Positions 9,136 through 17,593 of a DNA stretch of 64,000 nt are shown in pieces. The notes under the pieces were generated by a model that had not been told where the DNA came from, did not search any database, and was given only the letters and a program-made list of their open reading frames with translations. This stretch comes from Salinicola acroporae (lineage in GTDB: Bacteria > Pseudomonadota > Gammaproteobacteria > Pseudomonadales > Halomonadaceae). Positions within the stretch are counted from its first letter, which is position 1. Every line of letters begins with the position of its first letter. The translations under genes were made by a program, and so were the position numbers. The stretch is taken from assembly GCF_003206615.1 (NCBI RefSeq), contig NZ_PZJW01000004.1, positions 1 through 64,000 of the forward strand. Direction: 5' to 3'.

Positions 9136-10107
9136 CTAGCGTTGGGGTTGGCTGTCCGGGGGTGTCTCCGGGGTCACGACATCGAAGGCACCATCGCGCT
9201 CGAAGGCGGCGAACTGCTTGGCGGCGAAGGGCGCGATGCCAGCGTTGTCGTGGCCGACGCCGGGTACGGTCTGGAACGCCCAGTGGAAGTCGAAGCCGTA
9301 GCGGTTGGCCTTCTGCTCGGCGGTCTTGTAGTAGACCCAGGCGCGCTCGACCCGATTGTTGCCCTGGGCCATCGCCTGGTAGCTGCGACGCAGATACTTG
9401 TGCCAGGGATCGGTGTCCTTGGCGCCGACCGTCACCAGCAGGTCGAGGCCGGCGAGCTGGCGCTGGGCATCACGATCGACCGCGACCGGCGCATCCTTGA
9501 GTCCGTAGGGCCACTCGTTGTCGGTGTCGGGCAGTGTCCACCAGCCGGCTGCCGAGCAGATCGCCGCCTGGATTCGCGACTGCGGCACGAAGGTCAGCAT
9601 GCGGTGGACGAACTGACAGCCGGCACTGTGGCCGAACAGGTAGTAGCGTTGGCGCTCGGTCTGGCCGGACTGTTCGAGATCGCTGAAGAGCTCGTCGATG
9701 ACGGTGTAGGACCACGCCTCGGGTGGATTGGGCTGGCCATCTTTCGCGACCAGGTTGCCCAGGTTGTAGCCGGCGACGCCGGGATAGTCCTGCTTGGAGA
9801 AGCGCGGCACCACGATGGTGAAGCCGTATTCGTCGGCGGCCTCGATCCAGGCGTCGCGGTAGTCCTCGGCGTTGCGCTTGAGGCCGGTCAGCACGAACAC
9901 GATCGGCGTCTCGGCATCGGCCCCCTCGGGCACGTAGCTGGCCACCTCGATCCGGCGCTGGCTCTCCGGCAGGGTGAAGGTCGATTCATGGCTGCCCGTG
10001 GCCAGGGGTGGGGAGGTCTGGGGCGTCTGCGACTGTGCCAGCGGCGACAGGGCGAGGCCGCCCAGCGCGAGCAGGAGGCTGAGATAGCGTCTTGGTAGGG
10101 TTGGCAT
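9136..10107 (-). CDS. exported alpha/beta hydrolase
   Basis: The 323-residue protein has a signal peptide (about 1-26) and an alpha/beta-hydrolase fold resembling feruloyl-esterase or PHB-depolymerase-like secreted esterases. The nucleophile elbow GHSAG places Ser161. Likely triad partners are Asp231 or Asp233 (VGAKDTD) and His286 (GVGHDNAG). It probably acts in the periplasm on an ester or amide. It lies between a lyase and a porin on the same strand (83-bp gap to the lyase), suggesting that it releases the acid that the porin and DcuC carrier handle. The substrate is unknown. Confidence 0.75.
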   Translation of the reverse strand: MPTLPRRYLSLLLALGGLALSPLAQSQTPQTSPPLATGSHESTFTLPESQRRIEVASYVPEGADAETPIVFVLTGLKRNAEDYRDAWIEAADEYGFTIVVPRFSKQDYPGVAGYNLGNLVAKDGQPNPPEAWSYTVIDELFSDLEQSGQTERQRYYLFGHSAGCQFVHRMLTFVPQSRIQAAICSAAGWWTLPDTDNEWPYGLKDAPVAVDRDAQRQLAGLDLLVTVGAKDTDPWHKYLRRSYQAMAQGNNRVERAWVYYKTAEQKANRYGFDFHWAFQTVPGVGHDNAGIAPFAAKQFAAFERDGAFDVVTPETPPDSQPQR

Positions 10108-10190
10108 GATCCTTCCTCTTTTTTCTTGTCGGTTCGGCGTTGTGCCACCGATGCGCCTGGCATCGATGGGGTGGTTCTCACTCCGTGCTG

Positions 10191-11564
10191 TCAGCGCAAC
10201 GACGCGGGGACTTCCCTACGCTCCCGGTTCAGGCGTGCGGCGAGGTCGCGGGCGGAGACGGCCATCGTCAGCGCGATCTGGCGGCTCTGGCCGGTGTAGT
10301 GCTCGGGACTCAGGGCACGTTCGAGCGCGTCCCGGTCGCCATAGTGGCGGCGCACGGTGTCGTCCTCGAACAGCGCCCCGGCAAAGGTGTGCGCTCCGTC
10401 GCGACTGGCGACGATGGCGTCATGGACGAGATCGTGGGCGCGCTGGCGGCCGATCTCCTTGCTCAGTTCTAGCATGATGTGTTCGGACATCAGCGGTGCG
10501 GCGTTCGCCATCAGGATCTCGCGCATCCGCTCGGGGTGGGGGACCAGCCGGGTCAGCAGCGTGCGCTGGGTGGCGGCAACGCGATAGGCGAGCGCACCGG
10601 CCTGGTCGAGCAGCTTGTAGAGGCGGAAGTTGCACGCCGCATCGCCTTCGTGGGAGGGGCGCGCGGTCTCCAGCGCCGGTGCCACCAGGCTGCGCAGCTC
10701 GCCGGCCTCGGCCAGCAGGTTGACGGCATACTTGGGGTTGAACTTGTGCGGCATGGTGCTGCTGCCGACCACCTCCTCGCCCTGGTTTTCGCTGACCTCC
10801 TCGAATTCGTTGGCCATCAGCGTGTAGAGCTCCTGGCCCAGGCGCTCGCAGCCGGCGGCATAGAGGCCCAGCGTGGTGACGTAATCGACCAGGCCGTCGA
10901 CGGCGGCGCGGGAGTGAACCCGCGATACGCCGAGGCCGAGCCGGGCGGCCAGCGCCTGGGCCAGTGCCTGCCCCTCGTCGCCGTAGCTGTGCATGGCGCC
11001 GCTGGCGCCGCCGAAGGTGAGCACGAAGGCGCGGGACTCGACCGCCTCCAGCCGCTCGACGTTGCGCTCCAGCTCCTCGATCCAGCCGGCGACCTTGTAG
11101 CCGAAGGTGATCGGCAGGGCGTGGCGGCGGTTGGTGCGCGAGACGCAGGGCCATTCGGCGCCGCGCTCGGCGAGATCCGCCAGGCACTCGAGCTGGGCGG
11201 CGAGCTGTGCCTTGAGCCAGCGGTGCGAGCGTGCGAGCTGCAGCATCTTGCCGCTGAGGATGATGTTCTGGGTCGTGGCGCCGAGGTGGACATAGCCGCC
11301 GGCGTCGCCGTCGCAGCGCGCGGCCAGCGCCCTCACCAGCGACATCACCGGCGACATCGTGCGTTCGATATCGGCGGCCAGCGCCTCGCGGTCGAGCTGG
11401 TCGAGGGTCGCGCAACGTGCGATCTCCGCGGCAGCAGCAGCGGGGATCATGCCCCGCTCGGCCTGGGTCAGGGCCAGCGCACGCTCGACCTCCAGCCACG
11501 CCTGCCAGGTGGCGTCGCGGGAAAAGAGGTGGTCGGTCGAATCGGGAAGCTGATCAGTATTCAT
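10191..11564 (-). CDS. fumarase/aspartase-superfamily lyase (adenylosuccinate-lyase-like)
   Basis: The 457-residue protein carries the superfamily signature GSSTMPHKFNP at 267-277 and the HLGATTQN block at 93-100. These enzymes catalyse fumarate-releasing eliminations or cycloisomerisations (adenylosuccinate, argininosuccinate, carboxymuconate, N-succinyl compounds). It is unlikely to be purB, because it sits beside a DcuC carrier, an exported hydrolase and a porin. Fumarate or a related C4 acid is a plausible product. The start ATG and the length fit the family. The substrate is not determined. Confidence 0.8.
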   Translation of the reverse strand: MNTDQLPDSTDHLFSRDATWQAWLEVERALALTQAERGMIPAAAAAEIARCATLDQLDREALAADIERTMSPVMSLVRALAARCDGDAGGYVHLGATTQNIILSGKMLQLARSHRWLKAQLAAQLECLADLAERGAEWPCVSRTNRRHALPITFGYKVAGWIEELERNVERLEAVESRAFVLTFGGASGAMHSYGDEGQALAQALAARLGLGVSRVHSRAAVDGLVDYVTTLGLYAAGCERLGQELYTLMANEFEEVSENQGEEVVGSSTMPHKFNPKYAVNLLAEAGELRSLVAPALETARPSHEGDAACNFRLYKLLDQAGALAYRVAATQRTLLTRLVPHPERMREILMANAAPLMSEHIMLELSKEIGRQRAHDLVHDAIVASRDGAHTFAGALFEDDTVRRHYGDRDALERALSPEHYTGQSRQIALTMAVSARDLAARLNRERREVPASLR

Positions 11565-11640
11565 GGTCGGTTCTCGCCCAAGGTGTGCGGAGTCGGTCGA
11601 CGTCGCAGGTTCAGACCATCGGTTCGCGGAAGATCGCGGC

Positions 11641-13032
11641 TCATTTCACACCGACGAACAGTGCGGTATAGACGAACAGCACTACCAGGCCGCCGATCAG
11701 CGGAATCGCGGTGCGCTTGACGATATCGATGGGCGAGCAGCCGGCGGCCTCGCTGACCGCGATGATCACGCCCGACACCGGCGACAGCGAGCGCGCGATC
11801 CCGGCGGTGAACTGCAGCGGCAGCAGCAGTGCCACCGGGCCGGCGGCCGTGGCGGCGGCGACGTTGGGGGCCAGGCCGGCGAAGGAGAAGAACGCCGCGT
11901 TGCCGGAGCCGGTGAGAATCGCGGTCACCGCGACCAGCAGACAGGTGACCAGGGTCATGCCGAACAGGCCGAACCCCGCACCCTGGGCGGCGCCGATCAT
12001 GAAGTCGATGGCGCCGATGGCGGTGAGCCCGGCGGCGAAGAACTCGGCACAGATGATCAGCGAGATGATCGAGGAGAACATCTGGCCCATGCCCTGGAAG
12101 AAGGTCATGAAGCCCTTGAACACTGCCTGCAGCTCGCGACGCTTGCGCACCATCTCGCAGAACAGGCCCAGCACCGCGCCGATGATCATCGCCGTCACCA
12201 CGCCGATCTCGATCTGATGGATCAGCAGCTTGCTGAAGACCAGGATCAGCGTCAGCGGCAGGATCGGCAGCAGCGCGTAGAAGCCGGGCACGCGCTGGGG
12301 CTGCGTCTCGCCATCGGCGACGGCATGGGCGGTGGGGTCGGGATCGACCACGTGGCCGCTGCGGCGATCGAAGTACTTGGCGCTGAAATAGGTCAGCACG
12401 CAGATCACCGGCACGATGAACAGCGACGCCGGAATCTGGTACTGGGCGAAGTAGATCGCCACGTCCATGTTGGCGGTATGCGCCGCCAGGTTGGCGGTGC
12501 CGGAGGCCGGACCCAGGTCGAGCACCGAGGTCATGCCGATCATCGCGGCGGCGGAGGCCTTGCTGACGCCGAGGCGCACCAGCGTCGGGTAGAGCGTGAC
12601 CAGCAGCAGCATGGCCAGCCCCGCCGCGCTGGGGATGAAGATATTGAGCACCTGGCCCACCGCGTAGCCGAGTGCCAGCACCAGGTAGGGTGCACGCATC
12701 CGGGCCAGCGGCCGGGTGCCGATATTGACCATCGCCTGGGTGGCGCCGATATGGTCCATGTACTTGGCGAAGCCGCCAGCGGCCATGATGATCAGCCCCA
12801 GCCCGGCCAGGCGGTAGGACATGATCTGGTGGATGAACTCGAAGATATCGAAGCCGGCCCAGCCGCTGGTCTGGGTCTCCTTGAACAGGATCGACTGGGC
12901 GGGGAAGAACAGCGCCGTGGCGACGAACAGGGCCAGGCCGGCCAGCAGCAGCACGGTCTGCGGTTGGTATTTCTTGATGACCAGCGTGCCGGCGAAAGCC
13001 GTTACCGCCATGGCGATGAGAAACGCGACCAT
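11641..13032 (-). CDS. DcuC-family C4-dicarboxylate transporter
   Basis: The 463-residue inner-membrane protein has about 12 hydrophobic segments. Features typical of DcuC/YfcC-type carriers are visible: FIPSAAGLAMLLLV near 135, DLGPASGTANL near 170, and the C-terminal SLSPVSGVIIAVSEAAG. E. coli DcuC moves fumarate, succinate and related dicarboxylates. It is the first gene of the four-gene minus-strand unit, 76 bp before the lyase. An AT-rich stretch at 13139-13165 upstream may hold the promoter. Confidence 0.85.
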   Translation of the reverse strand: MVAFLIAMAVTAFAGTLVIKKYQPQTVLLLAGLALFVATALFFPAQSILFKETQTSGWAGFDIFEFIHQIMSYRLAGLGLIIMAAGGFAKYMDHIGATQAMVNIGTRPLARMRAPYLVLALGYAVGQVLNIFIPSAAGLAMLLLVTLYPTLVRLGVSKASAAAMIGMTSVLDLGPASGTANLAAHTANMDVAIYFAQYQIPASLFIVPVICVLTYFSAKYFDRRSGHVVDPDPTAHAVADGETQPQRVPGFYALLPILPLTLILVFSKLLIHQIEIGVVTAMIIGAVLGLFCEMVRKRRELQAVFKGFMTFFQGMGQMFSSIISLIICAEFFAAGLTAIGAIDFMIGAAQGAGFGLFGMTLVTCLLVAVTAILTGSGNAAFFSFAGLAPNVAAATAAGPVALLLPLQFTAGIARSLSPVSGVIIAVSEAAGCSPIDIVKRTAIPLIGGLVVLFVYTALFVGVK

Positions 13033-13207
13033 GATCGAATCCCTTGGTGGTTGGAGTCGACACGGTAGTCAGCGTCGGCGGTGCGAGACTATTGCGTTGT
13101 CGCTATGCCCGCATCGCGTTTTTGCATGATTCTTCAAGTTATTGATTTAATTTGTTTTTCAAGATGGTCACGAAGTGGTGACGGTGGCCGCTACGACCAA
13201 AGCACGA

Positions 13208-13239
13208 CGCCCCGCCCCCTTGGTCAAGGGGGCGGGGCG
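13208..13239. terminator. strong stem-loop downstream of ohr
   Basis: A perfect 14-bp GC-rich stem (CGCCCCGCCCCCTT and its complement) with a 4-nt loop lies just past the ohr stop and before dcuC. There is no long T-run, so termination is likely but not certain. Confidence 0.65.
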
Positions 13240-13290
13240 CAGGGATGTGAACACTGGTGTGAGGCCAGCATTGCCGCTGCCGACGCCGGC

Positions 13291-13719
13291 TCAGACCTCG
13301 ACGTTGAGCGTCACGTCGATATTGCCGCGGGTGGCGTTGGAGTAGGGGCAGACCTGATGCGCCTTCTCGACCAGCGCTTCGGCCTGCTCGCGCTCCATGC
13401 CCGGAAGCTTCACCGTCAGCGTGGCTTCGATGCCGAAGCCGTCACCCTTGGGACCGATGCCGACTTCACCCTGAATCCGGGTGTCTTCGGGCAGCCTGGC
13501 CTTCTCTTTCGAGGCGACCAGCTTGAGCGCGCCGATGAAGCACGCGGAGTAGCCAGCCGCGAACAGCTGCTCGGGGTTGGTGCCGTCGCCGCCGGCGCCG
13601 CCCAGCTCCTTGGGTGTCGACAGTTTGAGGTCGATGGCACCGTCGGCGGCGGTGGCACGGCCGTCGCGGCCGCCAGTGACGGTGGCTTCGGCGCGGTAGA
13701 GGACTTTATCGAGTGACAT
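13291..13719 (-). CDS. ohr: organic hydroperoxide resistance protein Ohr
   Basis: The 142-residue OsmC/Ohr-superfamily thiol peroxidase has both catalytic cysteines, Cys60 (GYSACF) and Cys124 (QVCPYS), and the expected length. Ohr reduces fatty-acid and other organic hydroperoxides in the cytosol, using lipoylated proteins as reductant. It starts after a clear AAGGAG. The adjacent ohrR on the same strand and a shared upstream motif indicate OhrR repression released by organic peroxide. Confidence 0.95.
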   Translation of the reverse strand: MSLDKVLYRAEATVTGGRDGRATAADGAIDLKLSTPKELGGAGGDGTNPEQLFAAGYSACFIGALKLVASKEKARLPEDTRIQGEVGIGPKGDGFGIEATLTVKLPGMEREQAEALVEKAHQVCPYSNATRGNIDVTLNVEV

Positions 13720-13752
13720 GGAACTTCTCCTTCGGGTTAAAGATCGCTAACA

Positions 13753-13764
13753 ATTGAATCGTGC
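13753..13764. promoter_or_regulatory. putative OhrR box upstream of ohr
   Basis: The 12-mer ATTGAATCGTGC recurs, inverted, upstream of ohrR at 14295-14306. It lies 34 bp before ohr. The AATTGAAT core resembles known OhrR operators (AATTGAATTGTA type). Confidence 0.65.
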
Positions 13765-13826
13765 GCGATCTATTTGGGTAAAGGCGATATTGGGTATATC
13801 TCGCTGCTGTCTATCGCGTCACAACC

Positions 13827-14276
13827 TTACTGGCTGTCGAGTCGCTGGCGCAGCCCGTGCAGGGCATCGCGCAGTTCGGCGGCCTCTTCGGGCGTACACT
13901 GACCCGCGCAGCCGACGGCCTGGGGGACGGCCTTGGCCCGCTCCCGCAGCGAACGGCCCTGCTCGGTCAAGGCGATCTCCACCTGGCGTTCGTCCTGACG
14001 CGAGCGCTGACGAGTGACCAGGCCGGCCGCTGCCAGGCGCTTCAGCAGTGGCGTCAGCGTCGCCGAATCCAGGTAGAGGTGTTCGCCGATCTCCGACACT
14101 GTCTGACGATCCCGCTGCCATAGCACCAGCATGGTCAGATACTGGGGGTAGGTCAGGTCGAGCTCGCGCAGCAGGCTGCGGTAGAGCTTGTTCATCGCCA
14201 GTTGGGTCGAATAGAGCGCAAAGCAGAGCTGCGATTCGAGGGCCAGGGCGTTGTCGGTGTCATCGGGTGTCGTCAT
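13827..14276 (-). CDS. ohrR: OhrR, MarR-family organic-peroxide sensor repressor
   Basis: The 149-residue MarR protein has the OhrR hallmark LCFALYS, placing the peroxidatic Cys18, and a typical winged helix (LDSATLTPLLKRL). Two C-terminal cysteines (C123 and C127) make it resemble the 2-Cys OhrR class of Xanthomonas, which forms an intersubunit disulfide on oxidation. It lies upstream of ohr on the same strand, separated by 107 bp with an operator-like site, and probably represses both genes. Confidence 0.93.
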   Translation of the reverse strand: MTTPDDTDNALALESQLCFALYSTQLAMNKLYRSLLRELDLTYPQYLTMLVLWQRDRQTVSEIGEHLYLDSATLTPLLKRLAAAGLVTRQRSRQDERQVEIALTEQGRSLRERAKAVPQAVGCAGQCTPEEAAELRDALHGLRQRLDSQ

Positions 14277-14294
14277 GCGAGCAATATAGATAGT

Positions 14295-14306
14295 GCACGA
14301 TTCAAT
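14295..14306. promoter_or_regulatory. putative OhrR box upstream of ohrR
   Basis: GCACGATTCAAT is the exact inverted copy of the 12-mer upstream of ohr. It lies 19 bp before ohrR, suggesting autoregulation. Confidence 0.6.
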
Positions 14307-14318
14307 CGCTAATTAGCT

Positions 14319-15320
14319 TTATCTATGGTCGTTCGAGAGGCCGCCTATGCGTTCACGCCACTGATCCCAGGCCGGCTGTGGCGCCAGCGATTCCTGCAGA
14401 TAGTCGAGAAAGGCACGCACCTTTCGCGTGCGCAGGCGGCGCTCGGTGGTCAGAACGTGAATATCGCGGCGACCCGGCATCACCTCGCCGCGCCACGCCT
14501 CCAGCAGTGGCACCAGCTCGCCCTGCGAGAGCGCATCGCCGATCAGCCAGGTGGGAAACAGCACCAGCCCCTGGCCCAGCAGCGCGGCGCGCAGCAGGCT
14601 TTCGGCATCGTTGCTGTAGAGGTTGCCGCTGACCTCGTGGGGCGTCGAACCGCTCTGGTCCGGCGTCTGGAAATACCAGCGCTGGCGGCCCATCTCGCCC
14701 TGGTAGAGCAGGCAGTTGTGATCGCTCAGCGACTCCGGGGTCCGGGGCGCCCCGTGCACCTCGAGATAGCTCGGTGCCGCGGCCACCACGTAGTTCATCG
14801 GTGCCAGGCGGCGTGCCACCAGCGAGGAGTCGGCCAGGTCGCCGACACGAAAGGTGATGTCCTGGCCTTCTCTTACCGGGTCGATGACCTGGTCACTCAG
14901 CTGCAGCTCGGCGGTGATACCGCCGTGGCGGCGCTGGAAGGTATGCAGCAGCGGCACGATCTGGCGCTGGCCGAAGGCGACGGGGGCGTTGATGCGCAGC
15001 ACGCCGCTGGGCTCGGCGTCGGGGTAGGCCAGCGCCTCCGTGGCGAGATCCAGCCGTTCCAGAATCTCGCGAATCTCCTCGTAGTATCGCCAGCCCGCTT
15101 CGGTGAGCGCGACGGCACGGGTGTGCCGGTAGAGCAGCGGCTGGCCGAGCGCCTCTTCCAAACCGCGAATCTGACGCGAGACCGAGGAGACCGCGCGATG
15201 AAAATGCCGGGCGGCGGCGGTGAAGCTGCCGCTGGCGGCAACGCGCTCGAAGACGCGCAGGGCGTTGAGATCCAGCGCGTTGAGATTCATCGCCTGACGC
15301 GTTTTCGGCCTGTTTGTCAT
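14319..15320 (-). CDS. LysR-family regulator (divergent from PRISE-type reductase)
   Basis: This is a LysR regulator of the CrgA/DsdC-like group: winged helix at about residues 12-70 (ALRVFERVAASGSFTAAA, then VSSVSRQIRGLE) and an effector domain with GVLRINAPVAFGQRQIVPLL. An ATG at 15320 with GAGGCG nine bases upstream is chosen, giving 333 residues. An ATG at 15290 is a possible alternative with a poorer ribosome site. It is divergent from the short-chain reductase gene at 15449, which is its likely target. Confidence 0.83.
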   Translation of the reverse strand: MTNRPKTRQAMNLNALDLNALRVFERVAASGSFTAAARHFHRAVSSVSRQIRGLEEALGQPLLYRHTRAVALTEAGWRYYEEIREILERLDLATEALAYPDAEPSGVLRINAPVAFGQRQIVPLLHTFQRRHGGITAELQLSDQVIDPVREGQDITFRVGDLADSSLVARRLAPMNYVVAAAPSYLEVHGAPRTPESLSDHNCLLYQGEMGRQRWYFQTPDQSGSTPHEVSGNLYSNDAESLLRAALLGQGLVLFPTWLIGDALSQGELVPLLEAWRGEVMPGRRDIHVLTTERRLRTRKVRAFLDYLQESLAPQPAWDQWRERIGGLSNDHR

Positions 15321-15448
15321 CGAGTTGCGCCTCATGCAATAAAGATTTGCGATGCTTTCGATTGTAGCAACGATCGGGCGATACCAGACTGTGCTCATCG
15401 ATCCGGCGCGATGCCGGATCTCCCTGACTCGAAAGGAGGTCATCGACC

Positions 15449-16522
15449 ATGCGTAAAGGGACTGCACTCGTCGTCGGCGCGACCGGCATCACCGGCGGCA
15501 ATCTGGCCAGCCATCTTGTCGCCAGCGGCTGGACCGTCTACGGCCTGTCACGTCGTGCCACCGAGCAGAGCGGCGTGATTCCTGTCGCCGCCGACCTGCT
15601 GGACAAGGCCGCTGCCGAGCAGGCGTTGGCCGGCCTACCGATCAGCCACGTCTTCTACTGCACCTGGATTCGCCGCGACAACGAGAAGGCCAATGTCGAG
15701 GCCAATAGCCAGATGATGCGCAACCTGTTCGAGGCGCTCGACAGCGACAAGCTGGATCACGCCTCGCTGGTGACGGGGACCAAGCAGTATCTGGGCTCGT
15801 TCGAAGCCTACGGCAGCGGGCGGATCGAGACGCCGTTTCGTGAATCCGAGCCGCGGGTGCCGGGAGAGAACTTCTATTATGCGCTGGAAGACGTGCTGTT
15901 CGAAGCCGCCGAGCGTCACGGCTTCGCCTGGAACGTGCATCGCCCGCATACGGTGATCGGCTATGCCCGCGGCAATGCCATGAACATGGGCACGACGCTG
16001 GCGGTCTACGCCTCGATCTGCCGCGAGACCGGGCGACCCTTCGTCTTCCCTGGCTCCCAGACGCAGTGGAACGCGCTCACCGACATGACCGATGCACTGG
16101 TACTGGCACGCCAGATGGAGTGGGCGGCGACCACGCCGGGCGCGGCCAATCAGGCGTTCAATACCGTGAACGGTGACGTATTCCGCTGGCGCCGGATGTG
16201 GCGCGAGATTGGTGAGTACTTTGGTCTCGAAGTGCACGGGCCCGAAGCCTCGGACGACCCGGCGTCAATGCAGCCGTTGGAAACGCAGATGGCCGGTGCC
16301 GAATCGACCTGGCGCGAGATTGCCGAGAAGCACGATCTGGTCGAGCCGGACGTCGCCAAGCTGGCCTCCTGGTGGCACACCGATGCCGATCTCGGCCGCG
16401 ATCAGGAGTGCGTCAATGACACCACCAAGTCTCGCGACTTCGGCTTCGATCACTTCCGCGAAACGCGAGCGGCGTTTTTCGATCTGTTCGCCCGCCTGCG
16501 TGCGGAGAAGATCATTCCTTGA
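15449..16522 (+). CDS. PRISE-type short-chain reductase (extended SDR)
   Basis: The 357-residue protein begins with a Rossmann GATGITG loop (10-16). It has the PRISE signature ENFYYALEDVLFE, in which the Tyr replaces the classical YxxxK, followed by the conserved NVHRPHTVIG. PRISE enzymes (progesterone 5-beta-reductase/iridoid synthase-like) reduce activated C=C bonds of enones with NADPH. The bacterial substrate is unknown. The ATG follows a near-perfect AAGGAGG. The divergent LysR upstream probably regulates it. Confidence 0.82.
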   Translation: MRKGTALVVGATGITGGNLASHLVASGWTVYGLSRRATEQSGVIPVAADLLDKAAAEQALAGLPISHVFYCTWIRRDNEKANVEANSQMMRNLFEALDSDKLDHASLVTGTKQYLGSFEAYGSGRIETPFRESEPRVPGENFYYALEDVLFEAAERHGFAWNVHRPHTVIGYARGNAMNMGTTLAVYASICRETGRPFVFPGSQTQWNALTDMTDALVLARQMEWAATTPGAANQAFNTVNGDVFRWRRMWREIGEYFGLEVHGPEASDDPASMQPLETQMAGAESTWREIAEKHDLVEPDVAKLASWWHTDADLGRDQECVNDTTKSRDFGFDHFRETRAAFFDLFARLRAEKIIP

Positions 16523-16611
16523 CCGATCCGGGTGATCGTTTTTTGATCGATTGCACGCCTCTGTCGACGTAAGCCTTCATCGATGGCAGGTCGTTATCGA
16601 CGACAGAAGAG

Positions 16612-16638
16612 AACCGGCGCCTTCTCGGCGCCGGTTTT
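16612..16638. terminator. bidirectional intrinsic terminator
   Basis: AACCGGCGCC and GGCGCCGGTT form a 10-bp stem with a 5-nt loop followed by TT. It lies between the convergent reductase and inositol-phosphatase-like genes and can serve the reductase gene, and in reverse the phosphatase gene. Confidence 0.8.
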
Positions 16639-16670
16639 CGTCGTCATGGCGGGTCAGAAGACACCGGTCT

Positions 16671-17510
16671 TCAGACCAGGAACGCGAACTTCTCGCGCAA
16701 CTGCTCCCAATGCCCCCGCGAACTGGCCGCCAGCACCGTGCCCTGGTGAATCGTCGGCTGGTAGGGCGTGCCATCGAGCAGTGCCGAATAACCGCCGGCC
16801 TCGGCGTGAATCATCAGCCCTGCGGCGTGATCCCACGGCATCAGCTTGCCGGTGAGCATGAAGTCGACGAAGCCGAACGCCATGGTGCGGTACTCGTGGC
16901 AGGCACAGCCAAACGCCATCATGCGCTGGAAGTCGGGGAAGGTCGCTGCCAGCTGATACTGCTGCGGCTTGGCGAACAACCGGATCGAGGTCGAGCCGAC
17001 CATCTCGTCGAACTGGTCGGTATCCGAGACCTGCAGCCGGCGCTGGGTGCCGTCGGGGCGGCCGAACCAGGCACCCTCGCCGTGGCGGGCGACGATCCAG
17101 TCATCCGCCATGGGGTCGTAGAGCAGCCCGAAGATCGTCTCGCCGAAGCTGGTGGCGGCCAGGATCACCCCGAACTGGTTGAGCCCGCGGGCGAAGTTCC
17201 AGGTGCCATCGACCGGATCGATGATCAGCGCCAGCTCGGCGCCGGCGATATCGTCGAGATTGGCGCTGCCATCGGCCACCGCCTCCTCGCCGATCACCGT
17301 CACCTCCGGCAGCAGCTCGCGAATCGCCGCCGTCATCATCCGCTCTGCCCCCTGGTCGGCATCGGTGACCAGATCGTCCGGCGCGCTCTTCGAGCGGATC
17401 GCGTCTTCGGAGAGGTTGCGAAAACGCGGCAGGATCTCGGTCTTGGCGGCGTCGCGCACGATCTCGATCAACTGCTGCTGTTGCTCGAGGCTGATGGCTC
17501 TGGCTGGCAT
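16671..17510 (-). CDS. inositol monophosphatase-family phosphatase
   Basis: The 279-residue protein has the metal-site motifs of the family: GEE (74-76), DPVDGTWNF (from Asp98, with Asp101) and WDHAAGLMIHAEAGG near residue 220. Such Mg2+-dependent enzymes hydrolyse inositol phosphates, histidinol phosphate or PAP. The last motif fits IMPase or HisN-like members, and substrate assignment is open. GGAG lies six bases before the ATG at 17510. The CynX-type MFS gene follows 83 bp upstream on the same strand. Confidence 0.85.
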   Translation of the reverse strand: MPARAISLEQQQQLIEIVRDAAKTEILPRFRNLSEDAIRSKSAPDDLVTDADQGAERMMTAAIRELLPEVTVIGEEAVADGSANLDDIAGAELALIIDPVDGTWNFARGLNQFGVILAATSFGETIFGLLYDPMADDWIVARHGEGAWFGRPDGTQRRLQVSDTDQFDEMVGSTSIRLFAKPQQYQLAATFPDFQRMMAFGCACHEYRTMAFGFVDFMLTGKLMPWDHAAGLMIHAEAGGYSALLDGTPYQPTIHQGTVLAASSRGHWEQLREKFAFLV

Positions 17511-17593
17511 GCGAATCTCCTGGGTCGTGGGTCTCGTTCCTAGGGTAACCGATTCCGCCGTCCGGGTTCGTCGGCGTGTGCCGCGTTGCGCCG

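Noticed and set aside
11563-13068. Long open frame antisense to the DcuC gene (about 500 codons)
   Set aside because: Its translation is a low-complexity Gln/His/Arg-rich string, as expected from the reverse strand of a GC-rich membrane-protein gene. The sense frame has clear DcuC features.
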